From assembly GCA_032622095.1 (NCBI GenBank), contig CP136066.1, positions 92,961,319-93,025,318 on the forward strand: DNA of 64,000 bases. Direction: 5' to 3'. Positions 11,161 through 22,904 of this stretch are shown here, in pieces. The stretch comes from Siphonodentalium dalli. Taxonomy: Eukaryota; Mollusca; Scaphopoda; Gadilida; Siphonodentaliidae. Position 1 is the stretch's first letter, and the number at the start of each line of letters is the position of its first letter. The notes beneath the pieces were generated by a model. That model saw only the letters and a program-made list of their open reading frames with translations, made no database searches and was not told the DNA's origin. Both the position numbers and the translations under genes were made by a program.

Positions 11161-11996
11161 ACGGGGAGCAACGTTGTTAGCATCTGCAGAATTATGCAGA
11201 CAGAAAGTGCTTTCCTATTTTTAGAACGCAACACATGTTTACGTCGCGTTGGTGATTGAGGTTCACAACGGGGTTAATTGACTGTCCGCTCTTTGCGACG
11301 ATGAGGTTCACGGCGGGGACTATTGACCAACACTCACAATTTCGTCTTTTGCATCAGATACCAACACCTCGACCGATCGGGACGAAACTTGGTACGTGAG
11401 TGTAGTTTGACCAGGTGGTCGTCGCTGTCGTGTTGGCGAGCCCGTGCGACGCCCGTGCAGCGCATGCACAGACGAGATATCGGAAACGGGTGGAGCTATC
11501 GACTTGAAATTTGCTATGTGAATGTATCTTGCGCCGGGTACAAATTTTATCGGGTCGCCGAGTCCGTGCGACGCCAGCTTCACGCATGCGCATACCAGAT
11601 CTCGGAAACGGGTGGAGCTACCGGGTACAATTTTTTCTTATTGAAACGCGTGGAGCTAAAAATTAAAAAAAAATATTTAAAAAATGTCATGTTTCGGACA
11701 AGCCGCCGATGGCGGGCTAACCTGCTAGTATTATATATAATAAAAGTTCGGCCGACCACAGTGTCCCCCGACAACGTGGCAAGTCGATGCAGCTTTGCTA
11801 AAGAATTATTTTTTTAAATGTTGAAATTTTCCACGTCGAAAAGGGTTAATAACTCCGTCAAAAAATAATTGTTCCGTCATCTATATACATGTTGCACATC
11901 TCCAATATATGTGACCGACAGATGGGCGAACGGACGGACGGACGAACGACGGAACCCGTTTCTATAGTCCCCCGAAAATAAATTTTTCGGGGGACA

Positions 11997-12058
11997 ATAA
12001 GTATGGGTGGGGCATATTTTTTCTCTCGGGGTTTTTGACACAAATTTCCAACAACTGT
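11997..12058 (-). repeat. Right terminal inverted repeat of the 10.5-kb insertion
   Basis: This is the reverse complement of the left arm at 1526-1584. Just inside it lie a hairpin (GTCCCCCGAAAA with TTTTCGGGGGAC, 11967-11995) and an ACGG microsatellite (11933-11950), which is the layout of Pearl-like elements. Confidence 0.6.
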
Positions 12059-13883
12059 ACGTGTACCCCTACCAAAGGTCATGCATATAGTCACGTCCCT
12101 TCAATGGAGCAATGCGTTAAAGGCAATTTGCGGCTTGAATGTCGAAATCATGCTAACTTTTTTTTCATCGTAGTCTGGTTCCAGTGATCAAAACATAGAG
12201 GTCGATAAATACGCTAAGCTAAGACGACCTCTTTATTCCACAGCAATACTATAAATCTAGCGAATAAATACAGGTTTGACCCCCGAACTGTCATGGGCAT
12301 TGAACAATAAAGAGCGTTCATCGTTAGTCAATTTCTGAATGAATGAATATACAATTTCAATGTATACGTTTATAATCCATTCAGTATATATAAAGGGTTC
12401 AGAAAATGGATGCAGCGTAAGTTCATGTACATAGTCACATCCCTTCAATTGAGCGAGGTGTTAAAGGCACTTGGTGGTTTGAAGGTCGAAATTATGCTCA
12501 CTTTTGTTATATCGTGGTCTGGTTCTAGTGATCAACATAATTATATACGCTAGGTCGATAAATATGCCAACCATTCGTATATGGCATATGTGTGCCACAT
12601 AAAGACTAACTCTACTGAATGAATACATAACTGTCTCCCGAACTGCCTTCGGTGGATCAATAAAGAGCGTTTCTTGTTATTCTATTCCTGATATGGTAGG
12701 AATAAAGAGCGTTTCTTTCACTTATGGTGGAACAATTTAAAACAGCTGTGACATTGGCAAGTATTTTTCAGAGCGTAAATATGAAGTCGCGGTAGCAATA
12801 TATCGTGTATTTATCAACATATCTTATATATCCGTTCAAATTACGTCGAAAATATGTTTTGGCTCGAATAAACTTTGATTACATATCAGTTGTGCGTTTC
12901 TAAACATATCGTTAGTTTCTGCACGGAACAGCTATTTTATGCAGAAACACCCAATTGGCAATTTCAAGATGACGGACACCCCACCCACCCCAAACGTCCC
13001 TGTTGTCGTGGGTTCAATCAAATTATTTGCGGGTATACAAAACGTACAAATAGTACTAGCATAGCGGTGTCAAGTATCAAAGATAGAGCAACTGATCGAA
13101 TCACTTTCTATACAAAATACTCATTGCCGAGTGGTTCCATGTTCAGACAGTTGTTGAACTTATCATTTGAAGATTTCGCAGTTCTGTCTGCCTGAGCACC
13201 CCTCCAAATGAATACTGGACCATTGCCATATGTATACGTGTATAACTGAATGGGAGAATCCAATCAGTGTAGAAAGGGTACAGAGAATGAATGCAGCGCA
13301 AGTTCTGAGGTTGTCACATGTACCCCCTACCAAGATCATGTACATAGTCACGTCCCTTCAATTGAGCAAGGCAAGCAATTGTTACATCGTGGTCTGGCTG
13401 TGGGATCAACATATACAGGTCGATAAATACGACAAGCATTCGTATACGGCATCTATATGCCGCAGAAAGAATAACTGAAGTGAATGAATACAGAAAGGTT
13501 GGCTCCCGAACTATCTTCGGCATGGAACAATAAAGAGCGTTCATTGTTAGGTTTTCCTGATATGGTAGAAATAAAGAGCGTTACTTTCACTTATATGCGA
13601 ACAATTTAAAACAGCTGTGACATTGGCAAGTATTTTTCAGAGCGTATATATGAAGTCGGGATAGCAAGATATCTTGTATTTATCAACATATATTATATCT
13701 CCTTCCAAATTACGTCAAAAATATGTATAGGTTCGAGCACCCCACCACACCCCAAACGTCCCTGTTCTCATGTGTTCAATCTTAATTATTTACGGGTATA
13801 CAAAGCGTACACATATATAGTACCAGAATATTGGTGTCATGTATGAAAGATAGAGCAACTTAATCCCTTTCTATACTAGATCA
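12059..13883 (+). repeat. R1 tandem repeat, second block
   Basis: R1 resumes at the point where it was broken at 1525. About two units are present: the first is internally shortened (restarting near 12340), the next starts near 13205. AATAAAGAGCGTT occurs repeatedly (for example about 12306, 12659, 12701, 13529 and 13570). The block ends at TTTCTATAC (13868-13876), which returns at 20706-20714 after the next insertion. The short open frames here are not supported as genes. Confidence 0.7.
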
Positions 13884-14139
13884 TGCATGCCATGAATCTC
13901 TTCTCTGGCAAACGCCCGTAGAGATCATATTCCATGGCACCAGCATAAAACCTGGGAACTTTTTGAAGTTTTGACCGGGAACCTTATAAAGTCGAAAAAA
14001 TAACGTTCCTTAGATCAATGTGTAATCTGGAACAAATTAAAACGGCCAAGGAAATTTTCATTTTCCTTCTGTATCAACACGCATGCACTTGCTCCAAATA
14101 CTTCTTGTAAAAATTTCGTCTCCGATATCATGGTAACAA

Positions 14140-14721
14140 ATGAATAAATACAAACTGGTAGACTACATATGTCTGTATTTGAAGGAATCAGTATTTCCTT
14201 CTAAAGAACAATGGAAACAATTAACTAAAGCTCTCATTAATGAGACTGAGAGCGCGGCCTGGTCCGAGAGAATTATTGCTGACAACTCCTTAAATCGATT
14301 CTCGAAGATTCAGACCACGTTCGAAGTTTCGCATCTATGGAAATTGTGCCGCCTTTTTCCAGAAAATAAATTGTCTTATTACAAAATGGCTCAAATTATC
14401 CAATTCTCCTGCGTTCCATGTGATACAGGTATATGTTCAAATTGCTCTCGCGTGTACTCTGATTACATGCGGCATGCAATAGTCCAGTGTTCCTCATTAA
14501 CGTGTATCCGTGACGAAATAGAATTTTCTGTTTTGTGTAGATTTGGAGTTCAAATTTACATACGTTTTGATTCTCTTTCAGATGAAGATAAATTGTTATT
14601 CTTCTTGACGGAAAAATTTGAAGAAATTGCCTCTTATGTCAAAGATATCAACGACTTTGCACATTTCATAATAAAGTGCACATGTAAACCATGGGAAGAA
14701 TATCATTGCCTCTCTGTTTGA
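14140..14721 (+). pseudogene. C-terminal fragment of a non-LTR retrotransposon ORF2-like protein
   Basis: This 193-codon open frame has the cysteine-histidine knuckle C99-x2-C102-x9-H112-x4-C117, followed by an Arg-Asp and hydrophobic segment (IRDEIEFSVLCRF). Such a knuckle behind the reverse transcriptase is typical of Jockey/CR1-type elements. An in-frame stop lies just upstream (14134-14136), and no reverse transcriptase or endonuclease motifs precede it, so it is 5'-truncated. It could also be an unrelated zinc-binding protein. It lies between the left end of the 6.8-kb insertion and the foldback element. Confidence 0.5.
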
Positions 14722-14858
14722 ATTGTATTTAAATAATTAATTATATAAGTTAGTAATGACATAATACTATACATAACTCATATAACCTTATAATAACACA
14801 TCACATTTAGCCTGTCGCGGAGAGTCAGTTTAGATATTCGACCATATGTTCAATCCAT

Positions 14859-17800
14859 TATAGTGGGGGGGGGGGGGGGGGGTACTTACAGGAAAACATA
14901 AAAATCGTTAACTTTTTGATAGAAGCACCAAAATTGGCACATATGTAGTTTAACATATTCTCAATGAGAATCTAGCTGGTTCCAGCTTTTCAATGAGTGG
15001 AACTTGGAAAAATATTGACCGGAAGTAGAACACCCCCTAAAAAAAACGATTTGTTTTATTTATCAGTTTTATCCAAATTATAGCGGGAAAATCAAGTATA
15101 ATGTATACACATGTATACATTTTCGTAAAGCTAAGACATAACGACACTTTTCTGAGCTAAAATTGAAACTCACCATCCAAATGGCCGCCAAAATGGCCGC
15201 CGGAAGTTGAAAATATGACATTATTTCCCAAATATCTTCTAGATCAATTCATGCTGTTTGGAACTAGTTGAGTAATATGACTTTATTTTGTGTTTTTTAT
15301 ATTAACTGATCATTGGCGCAATTAAATATGCAATTATTGGGCTCCTAGCCCCATCCGATCCCTCAAAAATTCGATTTTACAGAACGCGGTATAAACTTTT
15401 ACCAAAAAAAATCACAATTGGGATTCTTGTCATATTTCAACAAGAAATGAAAAGAACATTGTAATGTAAGTGAGGCATATCATTACCTATGAATATTCCA
15501 ACTCTCGGGAACAAAAATCTTACCTTGGCTCAAAATGGCTGCCAAAAGGGCCGCCAAAATATGGAAAATGGTAAATATTGCCCCATGGTGTCCTGCATTC
15601 GCTTACAAGTTGTGGTTGATGTATACAATTGGCTAATCTGTATTCTATACATTGAATACTAACATGTCTGATGCACCATGTGTCATTTTTACTATTGCCA
15701 TCACTGACATCACCAGATATATTGGATTTTTCTATCACAATGGTATCAAATGTGTTTATTGTTTTGACCTATCTTAAATGTGTCACACTACGGTGTTTAT
15801 AGACTAAATTGCTCAAGATGGCTGCCAAAATGTCAACCAAATTTAAAAAAAAAAAAAAAAAATTACACATATCCCGAACATTATTCTCTGCGTTATCCGA
15901 AATGGTAGCAAATTGTGACTCACTTGGTTAGTATATGTGTTAGTTAATTAACTGACAACTATGTTCTATTATGTTTGTCCTAGATCCGTATGGGGCATAA
16001 CAAATTCATTTTAAAGTTGCAGTAAAGAATTTTGCGGAGAACCTCTTTTGTGATTCTGGCCATATTATTGAAAGGAAATGGGCAGAAATTTGAAACGGAA
16101 CTGAGATGAACCATGAGATGTGGGTAGTCTGGACCATTATGATAACAATTATCAACTGGATACAGGGTGGAAGCCAAGATGGCTGCCAGGGAGTTACTCT
16201 ATGCTCATAGATGATGATAATAGGTATACAGCGAGTTATTGTATGGTCATGAATGATGTGTGGGTATATAGGGAGTGCCCTGTTGGTAACGGTGGGACGT
16301 TTATTTATATATGTTGTGGATGTGTTATCATTGGTGGTGTATGGGGAGTAGATGTATGATAATGGACGGTGTTATGAGGATTGCAAGTGTGGAACTTATG
16401 AGTGGTCGTATGTGATGGTATTAGATATCTGGAAGGGCTCACCATTGGTGATGTGCATATGTATACATGGATTGACTCTATGATCATGGGTATGGCGAAT
16501 AGGTATACGTGTAGTGGCTCTATGGTCCATGGTGAGGTGAATATGTATACAATGAGTGAATGTATGATCGTGAATGTAGTGAATATGTATACATAAAGTG
16601 ACTATATGGCCATGTGTCGGGTGTAGGTGTATACCTGGTGTTCATACATGGTGACTCGTGGCTGTATCGTAATTTGTGGTATGTACGGGTATAACCAAGT
16701 ATGGCTGTATGATCAGGTGTACGTGTATAAAGTGGGTGACTATGTTGTCATTTGTGTTGTGTTTATGTACATATGGAGTGACTGAGGTAATGGGTGGGTT
16801 GTTCATGTATACCTTGGGTGGCTATCGCTTTCCACAATAACTCAAGGATATGTTAATCAATGGAGAGGTCATCTCAGAGAGTTATCCATCTTGATGGTGT
16901 TTATGTACATGGGGGGATGTTAAGCGCGGGAAGCGATAGCCACCCATTATCACACAGTCAATACATATATACATAAACACCACAGACATAACAATACAGT
17001 GACCAACTGGATACATGTACACCTGACCCATGACCACGGATGACCATACAGCCATGCGTCATAATACAGGTACACCGGGTATACTCCTAAACATGACCCA
17101 TAACCATATAGTCAGTCACTCCTTGTATACCCATTCATCTCACCATTGGCCATAAGGCATCCCTTGTATAACTATTCTCCAAACACATGGTCAAATAGAC
17201 AATCAATATATACATCAGCACCACAACAATGACCATAAAGTCACTCCGGGTATATATATGCACCTCACCAATGGCCATATAGCCACTCGCTTCATACACA
17301 TACCCTCACCAATGACACCTGGTGTACTCCTTCACCTGACCTATGGCCATATTATGCATATAGTCACCCCGTCTGTACCAATTCATAAAACATTCATACA
17401 CGATCATGGTCAATCCTTGTATACATATTCACCTCAACGTTGGCCATGTCACTCCCTGTATCTCTTATTTGTCACACCATAGCCGCATATTCACTCAAGA
17501 TACACTAATACACCCCAGCCATGTCAGTACAGTCACTCCGTGTATGCATATGCACCTTATCCATGGCCATGTAGCCACTCGCTATATACACATCTCCCTC
17601 GCCCATGACAATAAAGCAACACATGTGTATACTGGTATAACCTACACGTGGCCATACCGCCACGAGTCACCAAACAGGAACACCAGGTATACTCATACGC
17701 CTGACACATGACCATTTAGTCACCCCTATATAGATGTCCATTACAATTATGATCATACAGTCACTACTTGTATACCTACATGTACTCATCTCACCATTGA

Positions 17801-19955
17801 CCATACGGTCACTACCTGTATACATATTCGGCACACATAGTCATATAACCACTCGATATACATGTGCAGCCCACCGTAGACCATAGATTCACTCCAATGA
17901 CCATTCAACCCTTCCAGATATACACACGACCACTCAAACAATCCATACTTGCATAATTATACACCTCACACATGACAATTCACCCTTTCACTGTATAATC
18001 ATACACGCCATCCATGATAATACAGCTAATCCATATACACCCACCAATGATAATACATCCATGAGATATATAAATATACATCACACCCGTTACCACAAGG
18101 ACACTCCCTATATACCCACACGCTCGATAATGTCCACCCAGCTTACTCCAGATATTCATATTTAATCATGGCCGTACAGTCATTCCATGTATACTTATAC
18201 ACATTACCCGTAATAATAAAATCACACCCTATTTATCCACACACCCCATCCATGATCATACATACAACACATGTACATCCCACCCACGACCTTACAGTCA
18301 CTCCATATATACATAATCAACACATAGATGACCATGTAGCTATATCCATACACCACACCAATGCCCATACAGGCACACCTGGTGCACCCGTACTGGATAT
18401 ACACAATCATACACCATACAGTCACTCCATGCATACCGATTCAACTCACACCTGACCATGATCTCTCCCTGTATACCTAGATGCATCTTACAGTGGACAA
18501 CCCACTCGTAACCATATAGTCACTCATTGTATACCTATTCACATAAGTCATGACAATAACTCCCTGTATACCTAATCACCTCACGTGTGATCATAGAGTA
18601 ACTCCCTGGCTACGATCTTGGCATCCATTTTATTTTAGCATAATGGACCAGAATAGTCAAATATTATGGTCCATCTCAGATCCGTCTCAAAGTTCTGCCC
18701 ATTCCCTTTCAATAAATATGGCCAAAATCACAAAATAGGTTCTCGGTAAAATTACATACTTTAAAAGGAATGTGTCTTGCCCCATGCGGAACTGGGACAA
18801 CCAGAATAGAACATGTAGTTGTCAGTTAATTAACTAACACGTATAATAACCAAGTGAGTCACATTGCTACCTTTTCGGATAATTAATGCAGAGAATGTTC
18901 GGGATATATGTAAAAAAAATTACAATTTACAAATTTGGTTGCCATTTTGGAAGCCATCTTGAGCAATTTGGTCTATAAACACCGTAGTGAGACACATTTA
19001 AGATAGACCAAAACAATAAACTGCTTTCAATACAAAGATAATTACATTTTACCTGAAAAAATGGTCCAAACCTGAAAAGTGAATTTTTGCCAATATTTAT
19101 GTTAAGTTTTTGAGAGAAAAGTCCTATATTTTTGACGATGTTAGTGGTGACAATAGTAACAATTAACCATAGTGCATCAGCCATGTTAGTATTCAATGTA
19201 TAGAATGCAGAATAGCCAATTTTATACATCAACCACAACGTGTAAGCGATTGCAGGACACGCTGGTGTAATATTTACCATTTTCCATATTTTGGCGGCCA
19301 TATTGGCAGCCATTTTGAGCCAAAGTAAGAATTTTGGTTCCAGTGATTTGGAATATTCATAGGTAATGATATGCCTCACTTACATTACAAAGTTCTGTTC
19401 ATTTCTTGTTGAAATATGACTAGAATCCCAATTGTGATTTTTTGTGAAATTTTATACCGCATTCTGTAAAATCAAATTGTTGAGGTATCGGAAGGGGCTA
19501 GGACCCCAATAATTCCATATTTAATTGCTCCAATGATCAGTTAATATACAAAACACAAAATAAAGTTGCATTACTCAACCAGTTCCAAACAGCATGAATT
19601 GATCCAGAAGATATTTGTGAACAAATGTCTTATTTTCAACTTCCGGCGGCCATATTGGCGGCCATCTTATGAAAATTTTGATATGTTTTGGCCCAAATGA
19701 AGCGTGGTCACCCCCAACTATAACTGCATTGAGAAACTGTGAGAAGATGCGATTTTCACAAGAAAAGGATGGCATAACCCACCCAACCCAAAAATTGAGA
19801 TTTTCAAAAAGGTCAAGGTCAAATTAAAGGTCAAGGTGACATCCAAAATCCAGCCAGTTTAGTGATATTCACCAACTACTGAACAAACTCTGAAAGTTTG
19901 GCGCTTCTATCACAAAGTGAACGATTTTGCAAATATCCCCCCACTATTACACGAT
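14859..19955. mobile_element. 5.1-kb foldback element with minisatellite centre
   Basis: The left arm (about 14859-16200) is matched in reverse complement by the right arm (about 18600-19955). Shared landmarks include GATAGAAGC, ACTTCCGGCGGCC, GATCATTGG, CCCAATTGTGA, GTGAGGCATATCATTACC and CAATGTATAGAAT, in order. Each arm carries GCCATTTTGGC-type phrases. Both outer ends abut a G run (or C run) next to TATAGTGG/CCACTATT. Between the arms are diverged repeats around GTATAC, one orientation to about 16880 and the other after it. No transposase is visible. Open frames in it are repeat artefacts. Confidence 0.65.
16160..18610. repeat. GTATAC minisatellite core of the foldback element
   Basis: Irregular units of roughly 35-45 bp share GTATAC, TGACTATATGG and CATG phrases. 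They read G-rich up to about 16810 and C-rich after about 16950. The turn is marked by GGGTGGCTATCGCTT (16815-16830) and AAGCGATAGCCACCC (16932-16946). The two halves differ in length (about 0.7 and 1.7 kb), so one has expanded or the other has contracted. Confidence 0.65.
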
Positions 19956-19994
19956 AATGTTACACTGCCATTTTGGTAGTCTGTCTCTGTCTAT

Positions 19995-20235
19995 AAATAC
20001 AACGAATGTGTGTCTGTTAGTATGTATACTTCTGTGTGTATGGTTGTTGTAAAGGGAAGTCATGTTGTAATTCGCCAATGTTTTGTGTGTGTCTGCTAGT
20101 ATGAATGCTTCTGGGAGTTTGGTTGTTGAACATGGAAGTCATGCATGTACATCTCCAATGTTCTATATGTGTGCCTGTTAGTATGAATGTTTCTTTGTGC
20201 ATGGTTGTTGTAAATGGAAATAAAGTATGTAATTC
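19995..20235 (+). repeat. About 90-bp tandem repeat, three copies
   Basis: Three diverged copies share GTTAGTATGAATG, GGTTGTTG, GGAAGTCATG and CCAATGTT phrases. An AATAAAG lies at the end of the third (about 20219) and another near 20350. The role is unknown. Confidence 0.55.
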
Positions 20236-20705
20236 TCATGTTCATCACTTAGTTGATGACTGTAAATATGTTGAGCTTTGTTCCCTGTTTATGTTCTTAT
20301 AATTTATATTAATTGTATGCATTCTCTAAATATCTCCATGAATGGAGGAAATAAAGAATATATATAATGTACTTCACTATAGGTAAAGGTCCCTACTCGA
20401 AATTTCACGACTCAGTGGGCGATTTTGCTTTGCGTCGCTTACAATTATTGAATTTTTCCTGGCTAATTAGTCCCGATGTTTATTGCGATATCGGCTCATA
20501 AAAGTCGCAGAAAAGCATGGAGTTTCGAGTTGGGATCTTTACATATAGTGACGTACAATATTAAGGAGCAGGTAACAACTAAGAACTATATTCCCTGCGT
20601 TATGTTTTCGGGACTTTATAAGGTTCCCTGTCAAAACTTCAAAAAGTTCCCAGGTTCGCACTAGTGGAATATCTCAACATGGGCGTTAGCTAGAGTATAG
20701 ATCTA

Positions 20706-21310
20706 TTTCTATACTAAATACCAATTGCCAAGTAGTTCTATGTTCAGTCAGTTGTTGAACTATTATCTGAAGATTTCCCATCTGTATTTGCTGTCTGTCA
20801 TCTGCTTTCCCTGAGCACCCCTCCAAAATGAATAATAGACCTTTCAATGTATATGTGTATAACTGAATGGGAGAAGGGTTAAGAGATTGGATGCAGCGTA
20901 AGTTCTGAGCTGGTCACGTGTATCCATACCAAAGGCCATGTATATAGTCACGTCTCTTTAATTGAGCGAGGCGTTAAAGGCACTTGATGGTTTGAAAGTC
21001 AAAATCATGCTCACGTTTGTTACGTTGTGGTTGCTCCAGTGATCAACATAGATACAGGTCGATAAATACGCCAACCATTCGTATAGGATATCTGTATGCC
21101 ACAGAACGACTAACTCAAGTGAGTGAATACAGAAACGTTGGTTCCCAAACTATCCTCGGCATGGAACAATAAAGAGCGTTCCTTGTTAGTTTATTCCTGA
21201 TATGGTAGAAATAAAGAGCGTTTCTTTCACTTCTGCGCGAACAATTTAAACCGGCTGGAAAATTACTGTGACGTTGACAATCATATTTCAGAGCGTATGA
21301 AGCCGGTAAT
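20706..21310 (+). repeat. R1 tandem repeat, third block
   Basis: R1 continues from the same base at which it was broken at 13876 and includes two AATAAAGAGCGTT motifs (about 21170 and 21211). It becomes unrecognisable near 21310 at a GAGCGTATGAAG phrase, and the missing continuation appears at 28105. Confidence 0.65.
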
Positions 21311-21336
21311 ATTAGTTACCTCGTGTCTGTAAACGG

Positions 21337-21463
21337 ATCCACGTAGTACGGGGTTTTACCTACCCGAAGCCAGCCGTATCCAATGAGGCGAATGGGATAC
21401 GGCTGGCTGAAGGTAGGTAAAACCCGGTACTGTACCGTACTACGCGAGCAGACACGGGTGACG
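21337..21463. repeat. Long hairpin next to R1
   Basis: GTACGGGGTTTTACCTACC and GCCAGCCGTATCC are matched in reverse complement by GGATACGGCTGGC and GGTAGGTAAAACCC. The outer part (CGTGTCTG with CAGACACG) also pairs. The fold covers about 125 bp. It is probably a MITE. Confidence 0.7.
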
Positions 21464-21892
21464 ATTTTTTCTATTGACCTTAACAGTATATATTCAAATC
21501 AACATTTCCCTTCTTTCCCCCATAGAAACGAATAGGGAAATTTGAACCTAATATTTCAGTATTTGTCCATTTTTAACTACAGTTAGAATAAACTCAACAC
21601 ATAACATAACAACATAACAACACGCAGATTTCCGAGTCACCATAAATAACTGAACACAAATTGAATTGTCACAAGTATTAAGAAATACTACACTCTTGAC
21701 TCATATTTAATTTGAAATAATTCCTCTCCTTTATTTGACAAATACACAATACGGAAACATTTCGCGTTGCACATGACGTATGCGACAATATGATATTCTG
21801 GAATCGAGGCAGCTACACGATACGGAAAACAATATGTGTGGTTCCCAGAAACATCATGGTGTTCGATGTTAACAACACAATATGGGTTTATA

Positions 21893-22270
21893 TGGAATCC
21901 TATTACGGCCACTTGCTAATGGCGCTTTCGGCGCTTTCGGCGCGATGCGCCGAAAGCGCCGAAAGCGACAAAAAGTGCGCCATTAGTAACGCGCCGAAAG
22001 CGACAAAAAGTGCGCCGTAACGGCGCACTATTTGTCGCTTTCGGCGCTTTCGGCGCTTTCGGCGCTTTCGGCGCGGTGCGCCGAAAGCGACAAAATGTGC
22101 GCCATTAGCGTTATTTCGGCGCGCGCCAAAAGCGACAAAATATGCGCCGTTACGGCGCACTTTTTGTCGCTTTCGGCGCTTTCGGCGCTTTCGGCGCACC
22201 GCGCCGAAAGCGACAAAATATGCGCCGTTAGTAACGCGCCGAAAGCGCCGAAAGCGACAAAAAGTGCAGC
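21893..22270. repeat. GC-rich GCGCCGAAA array, copy 1
   Basis: The segment is built from GCGCTTTCG and its complement CGAAAGCGC, with spacers AGCGACAAAAAGTGCGCC and CATTAG. It begins with GGAATCCTATTACGGCC. The composition contrasts sharply with the AT-rich surroundings. The nine-base period makes long Ala-Leu-Ser or Arg-Lys open frames in several frames on both strands, which I regard as artefacts. The same array occurs inverted at 24610-24880. Confidence 0.8.
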
Positions 22271-22904
22271 GTTTCCGGCATGCGTAACGAGGTGTAACTT
22301 CTGTATGCCATTAAAATGGAGGCGTTTATTGTTGACAATTTTTTTCTAAATTTTACACACCGTGAAATTATCTATAAGTTTTATCAGAAATATGGAATTA
22401 CAATTAGGTGAGTGAACTTCAAAAGCCACAGCTCCTGAACCCCCCCCCCCCCCCCCATTCGCATGGATGCAGGGATGTGGTAACGGAGAGTCCAACATGT
22501 TCTCTGCCTTGTTTGTTCAATGTTATAAAGTTCCATGTTAGAACATAAAAAAAGTTCCCATGTTTTGCACTGATGGAATAATATCTCTACAAGCACTATG
22601 CAGAGTAAAGTTTCATGGCACAATCTGGGGGGAGGGGTTCTTCTGACTTCAATTTCAACTACATGTTTGGGGGGGGGGTGTCCATCTTGGGAAATTCCAA
22701 CTGCATCCCCCCTTTAGTCAGAATCAGACCAACACAAGTTTTTGAATAATTCCATTTGCACCCCCCCCCCCCCCCCTTGAACCTCAGTCAGGCCTAATTT
22801 CTAATATATTCATAAGCCATGGTTTTATATTTCTATATTCCTGGTATGAGAACATTGACAGATATTTTAACCTGAACATTTATTAGTTATTTGAAAATTT
22901 CAAA
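22271..22904. other. No gene seen; C and G runs
   Basis: Long C runs (22440-22456, 22758-22776) and short G runs are the main content. A GTTCCCATG and GATGGAATAATATCTC stretch near 22555-22590 resembles the right end of the 6.8-kb insertion. No coding region is supported. Confidence 0.4.

Larger units (their letters stand above)
3503..11729 (+). mobile_element. Helentron-like element C carrying a RecQ-like gene, 8.2 kb
   Basis: C starts directly after the CTAGT of B, with the same 273-bp 5' region. It ends at CTAGT 11725-11729 with the same 569-bp 3' region, including the hairpin CCGCCGATGGCGG. The interior, 3776-11160, is absent from B and contains a three-exon RecQ-like helicase gene in the same orientation plus nested repeats. 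No Rep/Pif1-type Helitron protein is visible, so C would need a helper. Gene capture is known for Helitrons; that this block is one mobile unit is my inference from the shared termini and precise adjacency. The alternative is that two independent elements happen to flank the gene. Confidence 0.55.
1526..12058. mobile_element. 10.5-kb composite insertion bounded by inverted repeats
   Basis: The block starts with ACAGTTGTTGGAAATTTGTG and ends with its reverse complement, and R1 sequence continues across it. The arms are 1526-1584 and 11997-12058, about 60 bp each, with a shared inner part reading CCCCACCC then TACTTAT. The flanks read ACGTGTATACCC on the left and ACGTGTACCC on the right, suggesting an approximately 10-bp target duplication with a 2-bp change on the left. 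Termini and duplication length would fit a MULE-like DNA transposon, but no transposase is visible. Helentron-like elements (1585-11729) fill nearly all the interior. Confidence 0.6.
13877..20705. mobile_element. 6.8-kb insertion in R1 with a 9-11 bp target duplication
   Basis: R1 is interrupted after TTTCTATAC at 13876 and resumes with the same nine bases at 20706. Allowing for the terminal TA the duplication could be 11 bp. The ends form imperfect inverted repeats: TAGATC, then CTCT.GC, AACGCCC, GAGAT and ATTCCA in order, and CTGGGAACTTTTTGAAG (about 13947 and 20632). A 9-11 bp duplication with long inverted repeats fits Mutator-like elements. No transposase was recognised. It contains a retrotransposon protein fragment and a large foldback element. 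Confidence 0.6.

Noticed and set aside
3503-11729. An autonomous Helitron Rep/helicase protein in element C
   Set aside because: No HUH-type Rep motif or Pif1-like helicase is visible; the only helicase is RecQ-type with the DEAH motif.
16120-18455. Several open frames with Tyr-Thr-His-rich peptides
   Set aside because: They follow the GTATAC minisatellite of the foldback element on both strands and have no conserved protein features.
21903-22349. Long Ala-Leu-Ser and Arg-Lys-rich open frames on both strands
   Set aside because: They arise from the nine-base GC-rich array, which is open in several frames at once; the peptide repeats have no domain.
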